Of a DNA stretch of 58,432 bases, positions 52,014 through 58,432 are shown piece after piece (position 1 is the first letter of the stretch; each line of letters begins with the position of its first letter). The notes under the pieces are model-generated. The model saw only the letters and a list, made by a program, of their open reading frames with translations. It ran no database searches and had not been told where the DNA came from. The DNA is from an uncultured Eubacterium sp. GTDB lineage: Bacteria > Bacillota > Clostridia > Lachnospirales > Lachnospiraceae. The DNA lies in assembly GCA_910589665.1 (NCBI GenBank), contig CAJUTR010000018.1, positions 1 through 58,432 of the forward strand, in the 5' to 3' direction. The position numbers were made by a program, and so were the translations under genes.

Positions 52014-53066
52014 TTATTTTAAAAGCTGTTTTAAATAAAAATGAAATGCTGTAGGCATTGAATATTTGTCAGTTAGGTCTGTCGTTGGTACAAACTGGAT
52101 CGTGTCGGACAGGAACCCGCGCGTTTCATTCCTGTTGAGCACGATATGAAACCCCGTCATATGCCATTCCACATGAGAAAAAATGTGCGTTGCCCTGCCT
52201 ATTTCTTGGATGTCAAGGGGATAGATGCCCAAGTCTTCCAATTTTTTTGTCACGTCCATTTCTGTTAGATTTCCGTCCCATGCCGGAAATTCATATAATC
52301 CTGCCAAAAGACCTTTTGGTGGACGTTTTTGGATTCCGATCAATCCATCCTGTTCCAATACGAGTAGTGTGCGCTGTTCGATACGTCGTGTTTTTTTTTC
52401 GGCCTTTTTTGGATACTGTTCCTGGCATCCGCCTTTGTTGGCCCGACAAGTGTTCTGGATCGGGCACAGGGTGCAATGAGGGGCGCCGTTTGGAATGCAG
52501 ACTACTTCGCCCAGTTCCATGATGGCCTGGTTAAAATCACCGGGACGTTCCGGCATGATGGATAAGATTTGTTGTTCCACTTTTTTTCGCACGGACATTT
52601 TGGCAATATCATCGTCACATGCTAAATAGCGCATCACGACACGGAGAACATTTCCGTCTACCGCAGGAGCTTTGATCCCGAATGCCATAGAAGCGATGGC
52701 GCCAGCTGTATACGGGCCGATTCCCGGCAGGGAAAGGAGTGCGTCGAAATCGGCCGGCAGAGTCCCGCCGTAATGATCCACCAGTATTTTTGCCGCCTTT
52801 TGCAGATTTCTGGCGCGGTTATAATAACCGAGACCTTCCCACAGCTTCATAAGCCGGTCTTCGCTCACCTGCGCCAGGCTGGCGATGTCGGGAAGTTCAT
52901 TGGTGAAGCGGATAAAATATTCCTTTGCTGCCTCGATCCGGGTCTGCTGCAGCATGATTTCAGAGAGCCAGATATAGTAAGGGTCAAAATGATCCCGCCA
53001 GATCATATCCCGTTTGTTCTTGTCATACCATGCCAAAAGCGGCAGGGAAAAGTGTTCGATATCCAT
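52014..53066 (-). CDS. mutY: A/G-specific adenine glycosylase MutY
   Basis: It removes adenine mispaired with 8-oxoguanine. The 350-residue sequence has the catalytic Glu in IWLSEIMLQQT, the helix-hairpin-helix LLSLPGIGPYTAGAIASMAFG with catalytic Asp in APAVDGNVLRV, the iron-sulfur cluster cysteines in CIPNGAPHCTLCPIQNTC, and a C-terminal NUDIX-like 8-oxoG recognition domain (GIQKRPPKGLLAGLYEFP). GGAGG precedes the ATG by 4 bases. Confidence 0.95.
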   Translation of the reverse strand: MDIEHFSLPLLAWYDKNKRDMIWRDHFDPYYIWLSEIMLQQTRIEAAKEYFIRFTNELPDIASLAQVSEDRLMKLWEGLGYYNRARNLQKAAKILVDHYGGTLPADFDALLSLPGIGPYTAGAIASMAFGIKAPAVDGNVLRVVMRYLACDDDIAKMSVRKKVEQQILSIMPERPGDFNQAIMELGEVVCIPNGAPHCTLCPIQNTCRANKGGCQEQYPKKAEKKTRRIEQRTLLVLEQDGLIGIQKRPPKGLLAGLYEFPAWDGNLTEMDVTKKLEDLGIYPLDIQEIGRATHIFSHVEWHMTGFHIVLNRNETRGFLSDTIQFVPTTDLTDKYSMPTAFHFYLKQLLK

Positions 53067-53119
53067 AATACCTCCAATCGTAAATGACTAGGAACCTCCA
53101 TCCGTTTTCAAATCCTTTC

Positions 53120-53148
53120 TTGAAAATAAAAGGGATGGATGGTACAAT
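53120..53148 (+). promoter_or_regulatory. Promoter of mscL
   Basis: TTGAAA (53120-53125), 17 bases, TACAAT (53143-53148), about 50 bases before the mscL start. Confidence 0.65.
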
Positions 53149-53200
53149 ATGTTTTGATAGTACGATAGAAAACACGATTTATTTTGAAATGAGGAAACGT

Positions 53201-53656
53201 ATGAAAACACTAAAAAAATTTATGTCTGAGTTTAAGGAATTTGCCCTCCGTGGCAATGTAATGGATCTGGCGATCGGTGTCATCATCGGTGCGGCGTTCC
53301 AATCAATCATCAATTCGCTTGTCAACGATGTGCTGTCGCCGCTGATCGGACTCGTTGCCCAGACGGATCTGAGCTATCTGGTGCTGAACATCAATGACGT
53401 CGATGTCCGATACGGAGCATTCCTGACAGCGGTTATCAATTTTATCATCATGGTATTTGTCATTTTCCTACTTGTAAAAGGTATGAACGCGCTCTCGAAT
53501 TTAGGAAAACACAAGGTGGAAGAAAAGCCAGCGGCTACGACGAAAACATGTCCGTTCTGCTGGAGTGAGATTGATATCCAGGCGACCAGGTGTCCGCACT
53601 GCACATCGGAGCTTATGGAGAACGAAACTTCTGAATTTACGGAAGAAGCCCCTTAA
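53201..53656 (+). CDS. mscL: Large-conductance mechanosensitive channel MscL with C-terminal zinc ribbon
   Basis: About 151 residues. The first membrane helix carries the MscL signature (EFALRGNVMDLAIGVIIGAAF), then a periplasmic loop and the second helix (FLTAVINFIIMVFVIFLLVKGMN). It opens as a pentamer under membrane tension to relieve osmotic downshock. The C terminus has a CxxC-x9-CxxC zinc-ribbon motif (CPFCWSEIDIQATRCPHC) in place of the usual short amphipathic bundle. I place the start at 53201 for GAGG 6 bases upstream. Its 3' end overlaps the convergent gene by 20 bases. Confidence 0.93.
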   Translation: MKTLKKFMSEFKEFALRGNVMDLAIGVIIGAAFQSIINSLVNDVLSPLIGLVAQTDLSYLVLNINDVDVRYGAFLTAVINFIIMVFVIFLLVKGMNALSNLGKHKVEEKPAATTKTCPFCWSEIDIQATRCPHCTSELMENETSEFTEEAP

Positions 53657-55235
53657 TACCATCCCGTTCGTAAATGTCACGGTAATACTGGACTTCATCC
53701 TGTATAAGTTCGTCTATTACTTTCATTCCCAAAAGCTCCACTGGAGCTTTGTCGTCAGTCATAACGTTGTCTTTCATGGCATTGTGACTTGGATGGTATC
53801 GCTGCATAGTTCGGGCGATCGTCCCCATCAGGGTATGGAGGGCGTCGTCCTTTATTTTTGCAATCCCTGATTCAAATACCGATCGGGCATCGGTAGGGCC
53901 GAACGCATATAAAATGCGATTCGTACAGCCCGGAACATCAATCGTATAGACCTGTTCAAATACGCTTGAAATGGTATCAGATAAATATTGATTAATACTG
54001 CCTTCTTCTGTTCCCCTCATATTCAGATTAACGACCATTACCCCATCTTTTGTCAGATGTTTCCGTACAAGTGTGAAGAATTCTACAGAAGACATTTGAA
54101 ACGGGATCGTGATGTCCTGAAAGGCGTCAACTAAAATAACATCGTATGTTTTATCTACCGCGTTTAGGTACGCTCGTCCGTCATAGGTCGTGACGGGGAT
54201 GGTTTCGGGTAATTCAAAATATTGCCGCGCCAGTTTTGTGATCTTCTCATCTATTTCTACACCGTCCAGCCGTACGTTATTAAAATAGCGGCTGCACTGT
54301 GTGGCGAAGGTGCCTGTCCCCATGCCGAGGATGAGTATATCAGATCGTTCTTTTTCGGTAACCCCGGCCATAAGAGGCGCAGCCATCGCATAGTCATAAT
54401 ACATACCGGTCAGCCCATTATCTTTTTTCAAAATGGATTGAACGCCAAATAATACATTGGTTGACAGGATCACATTTTCATCGTCTTCTTTTACCTGAAG
54501 ATAGTTATAAATGGATTCCCCTTCGTAAGTGAGTTCCTGTTCCCAAAAGGCAAAGCGGTTTGATGAGCCAAACAAACAGCATGCGACGAATAAAACAATT
54601 CCAACGATTGTTTTTTTCGGCATTTTCTTTTTGCTAAAAAAATATACGAGCGCCAAAAGGAGCAGGATGCCTGAGAATATAAGAAAGGTAGCGGAGGTTC
54701 CGACAGCTGGGATCGTAATAAAAGTTGGCACAAAGGTTCCGATTATACTGCCAATCGTATTTGAAGCATTTAGCATACCCACGGTCTTTCCGTTATCATC
54801 CAGGCTGTCGACCGTGTATTTCACGAGAGACGGTGTGACCGTTCCGAGTAGAAACAAGGGAAAAACGAAGATCACCATACAGGCGGCAAAAGCGGCGATC
54901 ACGAGAAAATGGCTGCTGACGGAAAAGACCAGAAGGGCAGAGATACCTAGGATCAGATATTTTCCGATGACCGGTATCGCGGCGATCCAAATGGCTGCAA
55001 GGATCATCCTGCCATACAGCTTGTCCGGATCCGGGTTTTTATCCGCGGCCCGCCCGCCATAAATATTGCCGAGCGCCATGGCGATCATGATCGTTCCAAT
55101 GATGATCGTCCATACGATCTGCGACGAACTGAAATATGGTGCAAGTAAGCGGCTTGCGCCTAATTCCACCGCCATAACGGACATTCCGGCAAAAAATTCA
55201 GTCAGATATAAATACGCTTTGCTTTTTAAAATCAT
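53637..55235 (-). CDS. Spermidine-synthase-like methyltransferase-fold protein with N-terminal membrane domain
   Basis: A 532-residue fusion. Residues 1-225 contain about seven membrane helices of the fused MFS/spermidine-synthase type (ELGASRLLAPYFSSSQIVWT, GTVTPSLVKYTVD). Residues 245-500 are a spermidine-synthase-like Rossmann domain with the nucleotide motif ILILGMGTGTFATQ, the acidic VDGVEID-like element (LDGVEIDEKI) and DVILVDAFQD. Membrane-bound forms are common in bacteria and not proven to make spermidine. GGAGG precedes the ATG. The C terminus overlaps mscL tail to tail. Confidence 0.85.
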   Translation of the reverse strand: MILKSKAYLYLTEFFAGMSVMAVELGASRLLAPYFSSSQIVWTIIIGTIMIAMALGNIYGGRAADKNPDPDKLYGRMILAAIWIAAIPVIGKYLILGISALLVFSVSSHFLVIAAFAACMVIFVFPLFLLGTVTPSLVKYTVDSLDDNGKTVGMLNASNTIGSIIGTFVPTFITIPAVGTSATFLIFSGILLLLALVYFFSKKKMPKKTIVGIVLFVACCLFGSSNRFAFWEQELTYEGESIYNYLQVKEDDENVILSTNVLFGVQSILKKDNGLTGMYYDYAMAAPLMAGVTEKERSDILILGMGTGTFATQCSRYFNNVRLDGVEIDEKITKLARQYFELPETIPVTTYDGRAYLNAVDKTYDVILVDAFQDITIPFQMSSVEFFTLVRKHLTKDGVMVVNLNMRGTEEGSINQYLSDTISSVFEQVYTIDVPGCTNRILYAFGPTDARSVFESGIAKIKDDALHTLMGTIARTMQRYHPSHNAMKDNVMTDDKAPVELLGMKVIDELIQDEVQYYRDIYERDGIKGLLP

Positions 55236-55304
55236 AGTTACCTCCGTCCGGGGGGTTTACATTCCCTATGTGCGGACATGATATTATTTCTGCCAAATAA
55301 AAAA

Positions 55305-55378
55305 TCGGAGCAACAGGATTTGAACCTGCGACCTCACGGCCCCCAGCCGTGCGCGCTACCAAACTACGCCATGCTCCG
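55305..55378 (-). tRNA. tRNA-Pro (anticodon GGG)
   Basis: On the minus strand, acceptor CGGAGCA pairs perfectly with TGCTCCG, followed by discriminator A. The anticodon stem CACGG/CCGTG encloses CTGGGGG (anticodon GGG), and the T arm is GCAGG-TTCAAAT-CCTGT. CCA is not encoded; a T6 run follows directly. Confidence 0.96.
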
Positions 55379-55398
55379 TTATCTGTAATACAATATAA

Positions 55399-55427
55399 AG
55401 TATACCACAATTGGGCGGGTAATACAA
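55399..55427 (-). promoter_or_regulatory. Promoter of tRNA-Pro
   Basis: On the minus strand TTGTAT (55427-55422), 17 bases, TATACT (55404-55399), about 20 bases before the mature tRNA. Confidence 0.75.
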
Positions 55428-55501
55428 ATGTTTTTTTTGAGTCATATGTGCAACGATAACTTGACCTATATGAATAAAGTGAGAGGAATTGAATCATTCC
55501 G

Positions 55502-56803
55502 TTAATCCTGTATCGGACACGGAATGGCAATGATCGAATGATATCGTTCATCTTCCAAGTAATGAGTATAGGTTCCCAGATACTTTGCAACGATTACTTC
55601 AATGTTCTTCATCCCGAACCCATGTGCCAGGGGCTGGGAACCCTCGGCCTCCCCCGCTTTAGGGGCAGGTATTGTATTTGAGATATGAACGACCAGCTCC
55701 ATATTTGTCGTAAATATCTCCACAGCAATCTGACGGGGAGCGGGCGTCAGTATTTTCCGACACGCATTCAGGGAATTATCCAGAAGGTTTCCCAAAATGA
55801 TGGAAAAGTCATAATCCGCGATCACGACATTTTCATTATTGATCTGGATGTCGGTAAAAAATTCGATGTTTTCCTGTTCGGCGAGGGACTGGTGGTTGCT
55901 TACGAACGCATCGATCACCAGATTACCCGTGTTGATGCGGTTGTGCGTATTCTCGATATCTTTCACCGCCCCCTGCAGGTAGGGGATGACCGTGTCATAA
56001 TTTTCCTCCACCATGCAGTTCTGGATGAAGAAAAAGTGTTTTTTAGCGTCATGGATGAACCGGCGGGAATTGCGGTAAACCGTGGAGATCTGCTGGTACT
56101 TTTCCGTCTGGTATTCAAACTGCTTATTTATTTGGATCTTGTCTTGTTCCAGTTCCTTTACTTTCATTACATTATCCAGCAGGAAATAATTTAGGACATT
56201 AGCGGCCAGTATTCCGGACATGCCCGCAAGATGGAGTATATTATATACCGTACCCGAATTCCATGTAAGCTGGTGTGTCATTGTTAAAAGCAGAAGGAAG
56301 GAGAGGAGCGGCATCATCAGTACCAAAACAGAATATTGCAGGGAGTAATGTTGTTTTTTTCGGTTCCACAATAAGATCGTGATGTTAAGTAAGATGAACC
56401 GTACGATCTTAGACATCAGAAGACCGCAATTATCATCGGAAAAAAGAATCTCCATCATAGTAGCAGGGAGAAGGGAAACAATACTATATACGATAAGTTC
56501 TGATATGGAAGCATATACGTGGAACGAGATAGAAACAAATAACCGGTGTCTCAGAGTGCTCTTATGGAGAATGGTCAGGAAAAAGGTGGTGGCAAAACTG
56601 GCCAGATTTGAAAGAAGCACTCTGGAACTATTGTGCTGTCCATCAAAATAGCGCATGAGAAAAATAAGTAAGATCTCCACCAGACAAAGGCATCCGGCAT
56701 AGAGGGCGGAAGAAACAGACTCCTTTCTTGCTCCCAGTATTTTATGTAGATAAATCGTGAGAATGACGGCATCAAAAATCATGCATATCACATCAAATAT
56801 CAT
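55502..56803 (-). CDS. AgrC-like GHKL sensor histidine kinase
   Basis: It has 433 residues: six membrane segments in the first 215, as in peptide-sensing AgrC/ComD kinases, then a coiled helix (KVKELEQDKIQINKQFEYQTEKYQ), the phospho-acceptor region RRFIHDAKKHFFFI, and the GHKL ATPase boxes LGNLLDNSLNACRK and GFGMKNIEVIVAKY. AAGGAG is 8 bases before the ATG. It lies 31 bases after the LytTR regulator gene, so it is the third gene of the AgrB-regulator-kinase operon. The ligand should be a processed peptide; its gene is not seen here. Confidence 0.9.
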   Translation of the reverse strand: MIFDVICMIFDAVILTIYLHKILGARKESVSSALYAGCLCLVEILLIFLMRYFDGQHNSSRVLLSNLASFATTFFLTILHKSTLRHRLFVSISFHVYASISELIVYSIVSLLPATMMEILFSDDNCGLLMSKIVRFILLNITILLWNRKKQHYSLQYSVLVLMMPLLSFLLLLTMTHQLTWNSGTVYNILHLAGMSGILAANVLNYFLLDNVMKVKELEQDKIQINKQFEYQTEKYQQISTVYRNSRRFIHDAKKHFFFIQNCMVEENYDTVIPYLQGAVKDIENTHNRINTGNLVIDAFVSNHQSLAEQENIEFFTDIQINNENVVIADYDFSIILGNLLDNSLNACRKILTPAPRQIAVEIFTTNMELVVHISNTIPAPKAGEAEGSQPLAHGFGMKNIEVIVAKYLGTYTHYLEDERYHSIIAIPCPIQD

Positions 56804-56834
56804 AAGGCAAACTCCTTCATGAGATCTATAGTTT

Positions 56835-57575
56835 CTATCGTTTCATGGACAGCACCAGTAAGTTTTTGTTAAATAATTCAAGAATACTCTTTTTCTTCCG
56901 GCGGCTCAGAGGAATGACAGACTTATCACGCATAATCACAGAGTCTTCCAGAAAGTAGTGGAGATGCTTGATATTGATGAGGTACCCGCGGCAGGGAGAG
57001 ATCAGTCCGGGGTTTTCCAGTTCATCTTCCAGGTCGCCGATAGAACCGGATGCCTCTATCGTGCGGTCTGCTAAATGAACCAGTAGTGTCCTCTTTTTGG
57101 CATTCAGGCATTCAATGGAAATAATATCGTTTACATTGACAAGCTCTTCGGACAGGTCTGTTTTTAACAGCAGGCAGGAGGTTTTGGATTCTTCAAAATC
57201 TTTTGCCAGCTGCAGGATGACCGACTGTAGTTCCTTCAAAGCATATGGTTTCGTCAGATATTGGAAGGTCTGCACATTGAAACTGTCCTTCATGTACTGC
57301 GGATAGCTGCTGACAAATACGATCCTTACATCGCGGTCAGGCAGGCTCCGGATCCGTTGTGCTGCCGCGATCCCGTTTGGCTCCGGCATTTCCACATCCA
57401 GGAACAGAATATGGAATGTTCCTGGCAGTACATAGTCAGACAGCAGTAGCCGGCTGTCATTGTATGTGGTAATCTCAAAATCAATGTCGAGATCCGCGCC
57501 GATTTTTTGCAGATGGTTTTTTAAAAGAAAGATGTCGTTCGCTTCATCATCACAGATGGCAACTTTAAAAATCAA
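56835..57575 (-). CDS. LytTR-family response regulator (AgrA-like)
   Basis: A 246-residue regulator: receiver with VAICDDE, phospho-acceptor Asp60 (ILFLDVEMPEPNG), and TKPYALKEL, then a LytTR DNA-binding domain from about residue 140 (ISIECLNAKKRTLLVHL, SPCRGYLINIKHL). The start is TTG with AGGAGG 8 bases upstream, and it overlaps the AgrB stop (TTGA), so the two are translationally coupled. It probably acts on a promoter with LytTR-type half-sites, such as the one upstream of AgrB. Confidence 0.92.
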   Translation of the reverse strand: MIFKVAICDDEANDIFLLKNHLQKIGADLDIDFEITTYNDSRLLLSDYVLPGTFHILFLDVEMPEPNGIAAAQRIRSLPDRDVRIVFVSSYPQYMKDSFNVQTFQYLTKPYALKELQSVILQLAKDFEESKTSCLLLKTDLSEELVNVNDIISIECLNAKKRTLLVHLADRTIEASGSIGDLEDELENPGLISPCRGYLINIKHLHYFLEDSVIMRDKSVIPLSRRKKKSILELFNKNLLVLSMKR

Positions 57576-58156
57576 TGGAATATCCTCCTTTCCTCCGAGT
57601 GGACAGTACAGCGATCAGCAGATTTACTAACACATATGGTCATAAGATGAAAATAAAATTTTAGGTTTAGTAAATATACCAAACAGAACAGAAGCGACCA
57701 TATGACGCAAAAGATATGCCGGAGTTTGTGCTGCCGCTTTTTCTGTTCTTCGGAAAAATTTCTGTTTTTGTGGGTGACAGCAGGAAAAACATATAAAGTA
57801 CCTATGACTAGATAAAAGGAAATGAGCCAGAAAAGATCCGGCCATGAACGGGTCAACAGGTATAAGATGTATGTTATGATAAAACAACCATAGGAAAGCA
57901 GGGTGCACCGCAATCTGGTGGAGGCATGAAATCCGCCGCACACACTGCGAAATGGCATAAGAACCGCGAAAAAGAGCGGAGCAAAGGCAGGGACGGATAG
58001 AAAGATACTAGCCGCCTGCAATGCCAGAAAGAAAAAGATAATTTCAAAAATATAGTTGAAACTGTATTTGTATATTTCCGATACGCTTTTTTCTATTGTA
58101 TGGTTCCTGACAAGTATTTGTACAAGACGGGATGACAGAAAGTTTGAAATAAACAT
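57572..58156 (-). CDS. AgrB-like peptide-processing membrane protease
   Basis: A 194-residue membrane protein with four to six helices. The AgrB catalytic pair is present as His77 and Cys84 in FRSVCGGFHASTRLRC, with the same spacing of seven as in S. aureus AgrB. AgrB cleaves and cyclises the AgrD propeptide. The usual agrD gene directly after agrB is missing; instead the frame ends in a 25-residue polar tail (CVSKSADRCTVHSEERRIFH) containing the ribosome binding site of the next gene. GGGAG precedes the ATG. It is the first gene of a three-gene operon. Confidence 0.88.
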   Translation of the reverse strand: MFISNFLSSRLVQILVRNHTIEKSVSEIYKYSFNYIFEIIFFFLALQAASIFLSVPAFAPLFFAVLMPFRSVCGGFHASTRLRCTLLSYGCFIITYILYLLTRSWPDLFWLISFYLVIGTLYVFPAVTHKNRNFSEEQKKRQHKLRHIFCVIWSLLFCLVYLLNLKFYFHLMTICVSKSADRCTVHSEERRIFH

Positions 58157-58197
58157 AAGCAGGACTCCCTTCTATAGTTATTTATTCATAGATAATC

Positions 58198-58203
58198 ATT
58201 ATA
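58198..58203 (-). promoter_or_regulatory. -10 box of agrB operon promoter
   Basis: A perfect TATAAT on the minus strand, 41 bases before the agrB start. The best -35 at 17 bases (CTGAAT) matches consensus poorly, as expected for a promoter that needs an activator. Confidence 0.6.
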
Positions 58204-58237
58204 GCAGAAAAAAGCAGGGAATTCAGGGAAAAGGATG

Positions 58238-58309
58238 AGTGGTCATAAATAGGGGACGAACGGTAGCGGGATTTAAAAAATTACCGCTCATCCCGTTTTT
58301 TTGACCACT
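58238..58309. promoter_or_regulatory. Large imperfect palindrome upstream of agrB operon
   Basis: Arms 58238-58265 and 58282-58309 match at 23 of 28 positions, with a 16-base spacer. The left arm, on the minus strand, contains ACCGTTCGT, which fits the LytTR half-site pattern (GTT core). The position, starting about 35 bases upstream of the -10, suits an activator site; alternatively it is a terminator of rightward transcription. Confidence 0.55.
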
Positions 58310-58432
58310 GATACTCGAAAGTCGGAAAAAGGGATTTTATGTGTTATACTCAGAAAAAATACAGGCAGCAGTGTTTGTATAGGTAATTGCGAAACAAGTT
58401 CTCAATCTTGATTCCAGCAGGGTAAAAATCCG
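58310..58432. other. Window end: AT-rich leader-like sequence, no gene seen
   Basis: No open frame of note on either strand. A possible rightward -10 (TTATACT, around 58344) precedes sequence ending AGGGTAAAAATCCG at the edge. This may be the start of a gene or leader that lies beyond the window. Confidence 0.3.

Noticed and set aside
57600..57660. AgrD encoded within the end of agrB
   Set aside because: Alternate frames here give only very short peptides without the amphipathic leader, Cys-containing core and acidic tail of AgrD.
58384..58432. Start of a cobalamin riboswitch at the right edge
   Set aside because: ATAGGT and GGGTAAAAATCCG loosely recall the B12 box region, but key bases differ and the sequence is cut off.
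1..58432. CRISPR array or prophage
   Set aside because: No regularly spaced repeats, cas genes, integrase or phage structural genes are visible.

Overview
The window looks like a chromosomal segment of a spore-forming, Gram-positive anaerobe of the Clostridia, most likely Lachnospiraceae. The evidence is sporulation-type proteins (CotS-like, YtvI-like, CotH), Firmicutes-style ribosome binding sites and promoters, RpoB/RpoC of Firmicutes length and layout, ThyX in place of ThyA, and an AgrB/LytTR quorum-sensing locus. Family names come from motif recognition by eye; no database search was run.

Left part (1-18.3 kb). After a 5'-clipped tRNA-Lys and a DUF885 lipoprotein comes a long leftward operon (9.95 kb down to 2.05 kb): adenylation enzyme, carrier protein, MBOAT acyltransferase, SGNH-type protein, secreted protein, secreted transglutaminase-like protein, Asp/Glu-racemase-family protein and ThyX. 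The first four genes have the A-C-B-D order of a dlt operon, but the adenylation pocket differs from D-alanine enzymes and a racemase is attached. Next, also leftward, come a glycogen unit (PEGA lipoprotein, phosphoglucomutase, glgB), then CotS-like, YtvI-like and an orphan OmpR-type regulator with an 11-bp-phased direct repeat upstream.

Middle (18.5-35.5 kb). Rightward genes are DAHP synthase, a GH43 glycosidase, metK and tRNA-Arg(CCT). The tRNA is followed by a graveyard of broken genes (PHP phosphatase, ABC ATPase, AraC regulator, GNAT) around one intact pRiA4b-ORF3-like gene. Then come a HAD phosphatase/ArsC-like pair behind a structured leader, a GntR-ABC operon with three 10-bp-phased operator repeats on its promoter, and a two-component system leading into a VTC / DUF4956 / CotH set.

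Accessory island (35.5-41.3 kb). This AT-rich stretch holds an unrecognised membrane protein, several frameshifted genes and a tandem pair of paralogous membrane proteins. The second paralogue is split by a segment of about 440 bp with 16-bp inverted repeats and a candidate 5-bp target duplication. Inside it is a complete-looking type I toxin-antitoxin module: a 26-residue membrane toxin, a convergent antisense RNA, a promoter for each, and a shared terminator. Removing the segment and one repeat copy rejoins the flanking halves in frame.

Right part (41.3-58.4 kb). rpoB-rpoC have their own promoter and terminator. They are followed by a MATE transporter with a consensus promoter, a Cu/Zn-SOD-like protein, an uncharacterised protein, mutY, mscL with a C-terminal zinc ribbon, a membrane-anchored spermidine-synthase-like protein, tRNA-Pro(GGG), and an Agr-type locus (AgrB, LytTR regulator, GHKL kinase) with no visible AgrD peptide gene.
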